DNA of 8,881 bases. It comes from Candidatus Hydrogenedentota bacterium (lineage in GTDB: Bacteria > Hydrogenedentota > Hydrogenedentia > Hydrogenedentales > SLHB01). Made by a program: the position numbers and the translations under genes. The stretch spans positions 1-8,881 of the forward strand of contig SLHB01000067.1 of assembly GCA_007136375.1 (NCBI GenBank), given 5' to 3'. Below the pieces are notes generated by a model. That model had not been told where the DNA came from and made no database searches. It worked only from the letters and a program-made list of their open reading frames with translations. Of the stretch, positions 7,218 through 8,881 are shown one piece after another. How positions within the stretch are numbered: the stretch's first letter is position 1; each line of letters opens with the position of its first letter.

Positions 7218-8491
7218 CCCAACACTCCGGAGGCGTAGAGATCGGTAAGGCTCATGCTGTCTTGCCAGCGCTCGAGACCGGGATGTGCGGCGCCTTCAAC
7301 GATATCCGTTGCGCCACTTTGGTCCTTCTTGAAGCAGAGAACGTCGCCTAGCTCGGCGCACCCCAGAACGACGGGAGAGTGCGTCGCCAGAAGCATCTGC
7401 GCCCCATAGACCGCTCGGAGCGCCTGAAAAACCGTCTCCATGGCCATGGGATGAATGCCGTTTTCGGGTTCCTCAATGAGGTAGATTCCTTCGAATTCCG
7501 GCAGATAGGCTGGCAATGTCAAGGCAAGCATGCGCAACGTGCCGTCGGAAGCGGTCCATGACGGCACGAAGAGATCGTCCCGATAGCGTAAACGCAGCCA
7601 TCGGTCTCGCGTTTCCTCGCGCTCTACCGTGTCTATGTCCTCCAGATCTGGCAGCGCCGTCCGCAGGTGCTCGATCCATAGCCGGAACTTATCCATGTCT
7701 TCGTTCCGCAGGTTGTGAATAACCCACGGCAAGTTGCCGCCATCCGGTTTGAACAGCCGGCCTTGCCCCGGCCTGCTGCTCCGCCGCAAGGCCAAGCTGT
7801 TGAGCATGAGCTGCTGGGTTCCGGCAATCAGCATCTCCCGGAGCCACGTTGACGCGGGAAACGTGCGCTCGTCTTCGGGAACGTTGGCCAGGGCCGATTT
7901 CCTGGGGCCGAGCCGGATGGACGGCGCCCAACCGCCTTTCCCCTTCTGTCGACCAACCTCCGAATAGAAATTGTCGTTGCCGTCGTACACCTTCCGGACA
8001 ACGCGTTTCTTCCCCGCGCCGACCCTGCGGCCGCCGTGGGTGATCGTTGAAGGAGGATCGAGGGGATCGGGAAATAGAGTGCGCTGTCCGTTGCCGAGGT
8101 TTTCGCCGCAGGTTTGTTGCAGGATTACTTGCTCGTCAAATATCTGATACTCCTGTTCGGATCGCTTGAAGCCGATGGCCACCTCATAGCGTATGAACCG
8201 GTAGGCTTGATCGCTTGGCAGATGTGCGGCGATGGTTTCGGGGATCTCCATGACAACCGCCAGCTCAAAGCGATCTCCCTGCCCGCGAAAGAACAGATCT
8301 TGGATCGCGGAAGCCCGAGACGTAATCGCCTCGTCGAGGCCGTGCTCAAGGAGATCGCCCAGGAATGCTGGCGCGTCCAAGAACGTAGTCTTTCCGCTGG
8401 CGTTGGGGCCGACCAACACGTGAAAGGGACCAAGCGGTTGTCGAACGTATCGCAGACAACGGTAGTTGAGGGCCTCGATCAGGCGAATCAT
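7214..8491 (-). CDS. AAA_21/OLD-like ATPase of defence module
   Basis: A 425-residue ATPase of the ABC/SMC-like AAA_21 group. It starts with MIRLIEALNYRCLRYV, the typical opening strand of RecF/OLD-like ATPases. Walker A is GPNASGKTT (28-36), the signature-like segment is TASDGTLRMLAL (313-324), Walker B is IYLIEEPENGIHP (336-348, Glu340-Glu341), and the switch histidine is ATHSPVV (369-375, His371). The roughly 270-residue middle holds an insertion with basic patches (KKRVVRKV, RQKGKGG) that could contact nucleic acid or a partner. Unlike OLD nucleases there is no Toprim domain after the ATPase; the chain ends soon after the last motif, and a Toprim-like protein is instead encoded next door with an ATGA overlap. 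AGAGGA lies just upstream of the ATG (8500-8495), with a promoter-like element at 8578-8607. It probably senses or clamps foreign nucleic acid and controls its partner. From memory it may match the ATPase paired with MAD4 in methylation-associated defence loci. Confidence 0.88.
   Translation of the reverse strand: MIRLIEALNYRCLRYVRQPLGPFHVLVGPNASGKTTFLDAPAFLGDLLEHGLDEAITSRASAIQDLFFRGQGDRFELAVVMEIPETIAAHLPSDQAYRFIRYEVAIGFKRSEQEYQIFDEQVILQQTCGENLGNGQRTLFPDPLDPPSTITHGGRRVGAGKKRVVRKVYDGNDNFYSEVGRQKGKGGWAPSIRLGPRKSALANVPEDERTFPASTWLREMLIAGTQQLMLNSLALRRSSRPGQGRLFKPDGGNLPWVIHNLRNEDMDKFRLWIEHLRTALPDLEDIDTVEREETRDRWLRLRYRDDLFVPSWTASDGTLRMLALTLPAYLPEFEGIYLIEEPENGIHPMAMETVFQALRAVYGAQMLLATHSPVVLGCAELGDVLCFKKDQSGATDIVEGAAHPGLERWQDSMSLTDLYASGVLG
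7225..7228 (-). promoter_or_regulatory. Shine-Dalgarno inside the ATPase 3' end
   Basis: On the - strand, GGAG (7228-7225) is 7 bases before the partner-gene ATG at 7217 and lies in the last codons of the ATPase gene. With the 4-base stop/start overlap it indicates coupled translation and thus near-equal production of the two proteins. Confidence 0.6.
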
Positions 8492-8577
8492 GGTTCCTCT
8501 CGGGGTTGCCGCGCCGAATCTGAGTGTGAATCGCCGCGAACTCGTGTGGGGACCCGTGAACTGGAGCGTTCAAGTCG

Positions 8578-8607
8578 ATTCTACACATGGCCCTGCATTT
8601 GCGCCAA
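8578..8607 (-). promoter_or_regulatory. Candidate promoter for the ATPase operon
   Basis: On the - strand TTGGCG (8607-8602, -35, 4 of 6 matches) and TAGAAT (8583-8578, -10, 5 of 6 matches) are 18 bases apart. Transcription would begin near 8571, giving a leader of about 80 bases before the ATPase ATG. The position and orientation fit. The match is moderate and made by eye. Confidence 0.4.
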
Positions 8608-8728
8608 TTCCGGCTTCTCGGCGCGCTTCCTGTTCCGCAAACTCTGGCTTTTCCCCAAATACGCCGCGATTCATCGCCCTTCCACGGGGTTTCTTGGGAT
8701 TCGCCGCCTGTTTTCGCGCTGGTTCAAG

Positions 8729-8758
8729 TTGACCGGGAGCGGGCGCGCGGGAGATACT
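8729..8758 (+). promoter_or_regulatory. Candidate promoter for the gene beyond the right edge
   Basis: TTGACC (8729-8734, 5 of 6) and GATACT (8753-8758, 4 of 6) are spaced by 18 bases, reading rightward. The start would be near 8765, leaving a leader of about 115 bases to the window end, where a ribosome binding site appears. It has the same 18-base spacing as the promoter at 2827. Confidence 0.4.
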
Positions 8759-8874
8759 GCCTCGCTGTTTGTTACTTTGCCTCTCGGGGGACATCCCGGC
8801 GCCGTCCATGCGATGCTTCGCGCGCCAAGCGTGTCCGCGTACCGGTCCACGCGCCGGCCCGCTTCACCTTTACG

Positions 8875-8881
8875 AAAGGAG
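8875..8881 (+). promoter_or_regulatory. Ribosome binding site of a gene starting outside the window
   Basis: AAAGGAG occupies the last seven bases. A start codon 5-9 bases further on is expected, so a + strand gene divergent from the ATPase operon probably begins just past the edge. Its identity cannot be seen. Confidence 0.45.

Larger units (their letters stand above)
8492..8881. other. Divergent intergenic region without a convincing gene
   Basis: This 390-base stretch separates the - strand ATPase operon from the inferred rightward gene. I see two divergent promoter-like elements and a terminal Shine-Dalgarno. Small open frames cross it on both strands (79 codons on -, 8809-8570; part of an 88-codon frame on +), but neither has a ribosome site or a recognisable product. 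No tRNA, terminator with T-run, long repeat or insertion-sequence end was found by eye. Confidence 0.6.

Noticed and set aside
6585..7238. Open frame of 217 codons on the + strand
   Set aside because: Antisense to the Toprim-like gene, which has coupling to the ATPase, a Shine-Dalgarno and family-like motifs. The + frame has none.
8715..8737. GGTTCAAGTT resembling a tRNA T-arm
   Set aside because: The flanking bases do not form the five-pair stem, and no acceptor, D or anticodon arms or CCA end are present.
8570..8809. 79-codon frame on the - strand in the right-hand intergenic region
   Set aside because: No Shine-Dalgarno at its ATG or at the internal Met6, no recognisable product, and it runs through the candidate ATPase promoter.

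Overview
The window holds seven protein-coding genes: five on the + strand (4-6522) and two on the - strand (6534-8491). A 390-base intergenic region at the right edge ends in what looks like the ribosome binding site of another + strand gene just outside. The + strand part is very GC-rich. The Tat-exported Gfo/Idh/MocA oxidoreductase, HEAT-repeat envelope protein and HDOD protein together suggest an uncultivated, environmental Gram-negative-type bacterium of the Planctomycetota/Verrucomicrobiota or Hydrogenedentota kind. That assignment rests on family style only; no phylogenetic marker is present.

Left block (4-2806): a Tat-signal Gfo/Idh/MocA oxidoreductase overlaps by 8 bases with a secreted alpha-helical HEAT-repeat protein, so the two are probably co-translated. 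A good sigma70-like promoter (TTGACA-N18-TACACT, 2827-2856) then starts a second unit. This begins with a cytoplasmic regulator that joins an MshEN (c-di-GMP-binding type) domain to an HDOD domain (2959-4368). It is followed by an unrecognised lipoprotein with an acidic linker, coiled coil and C-terminal domain (4478-5956), and a small membrane-anchored protein with a lipocalin-like beta domain (6013-6522). The last two look like an envelope pair.

Right block (6534-8491, - strand): an AAA/ABC-type ATPase of the OLD/RecF-like AAA_21 group and a 227-residue acidic Toprim-like partner share a 4-base ATGA stop/start overlap. Both have clear Shine-Dalgarno sites, and a candidate promoter lies upstream at 8578-8607. 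Base composition drops visibly relative to the left block, and the operon runs head-on into the left block with only 11 bases between stop codons. The most economical reading is a horizontally acquired two-gene ATPase plus effector module, probably anti-phage or anti-plasmid defence. It resembles in architecture an OLD/PARIS system with the nuclease part encoded separately, and possibly the ATPase/MAD4-like pair known from larger methylation-associated defence loci. It is the best candidate in the window for an under-described system.

Intergenic region 8492-8881 carries two divergent promoter-like elements and no convincing gene.
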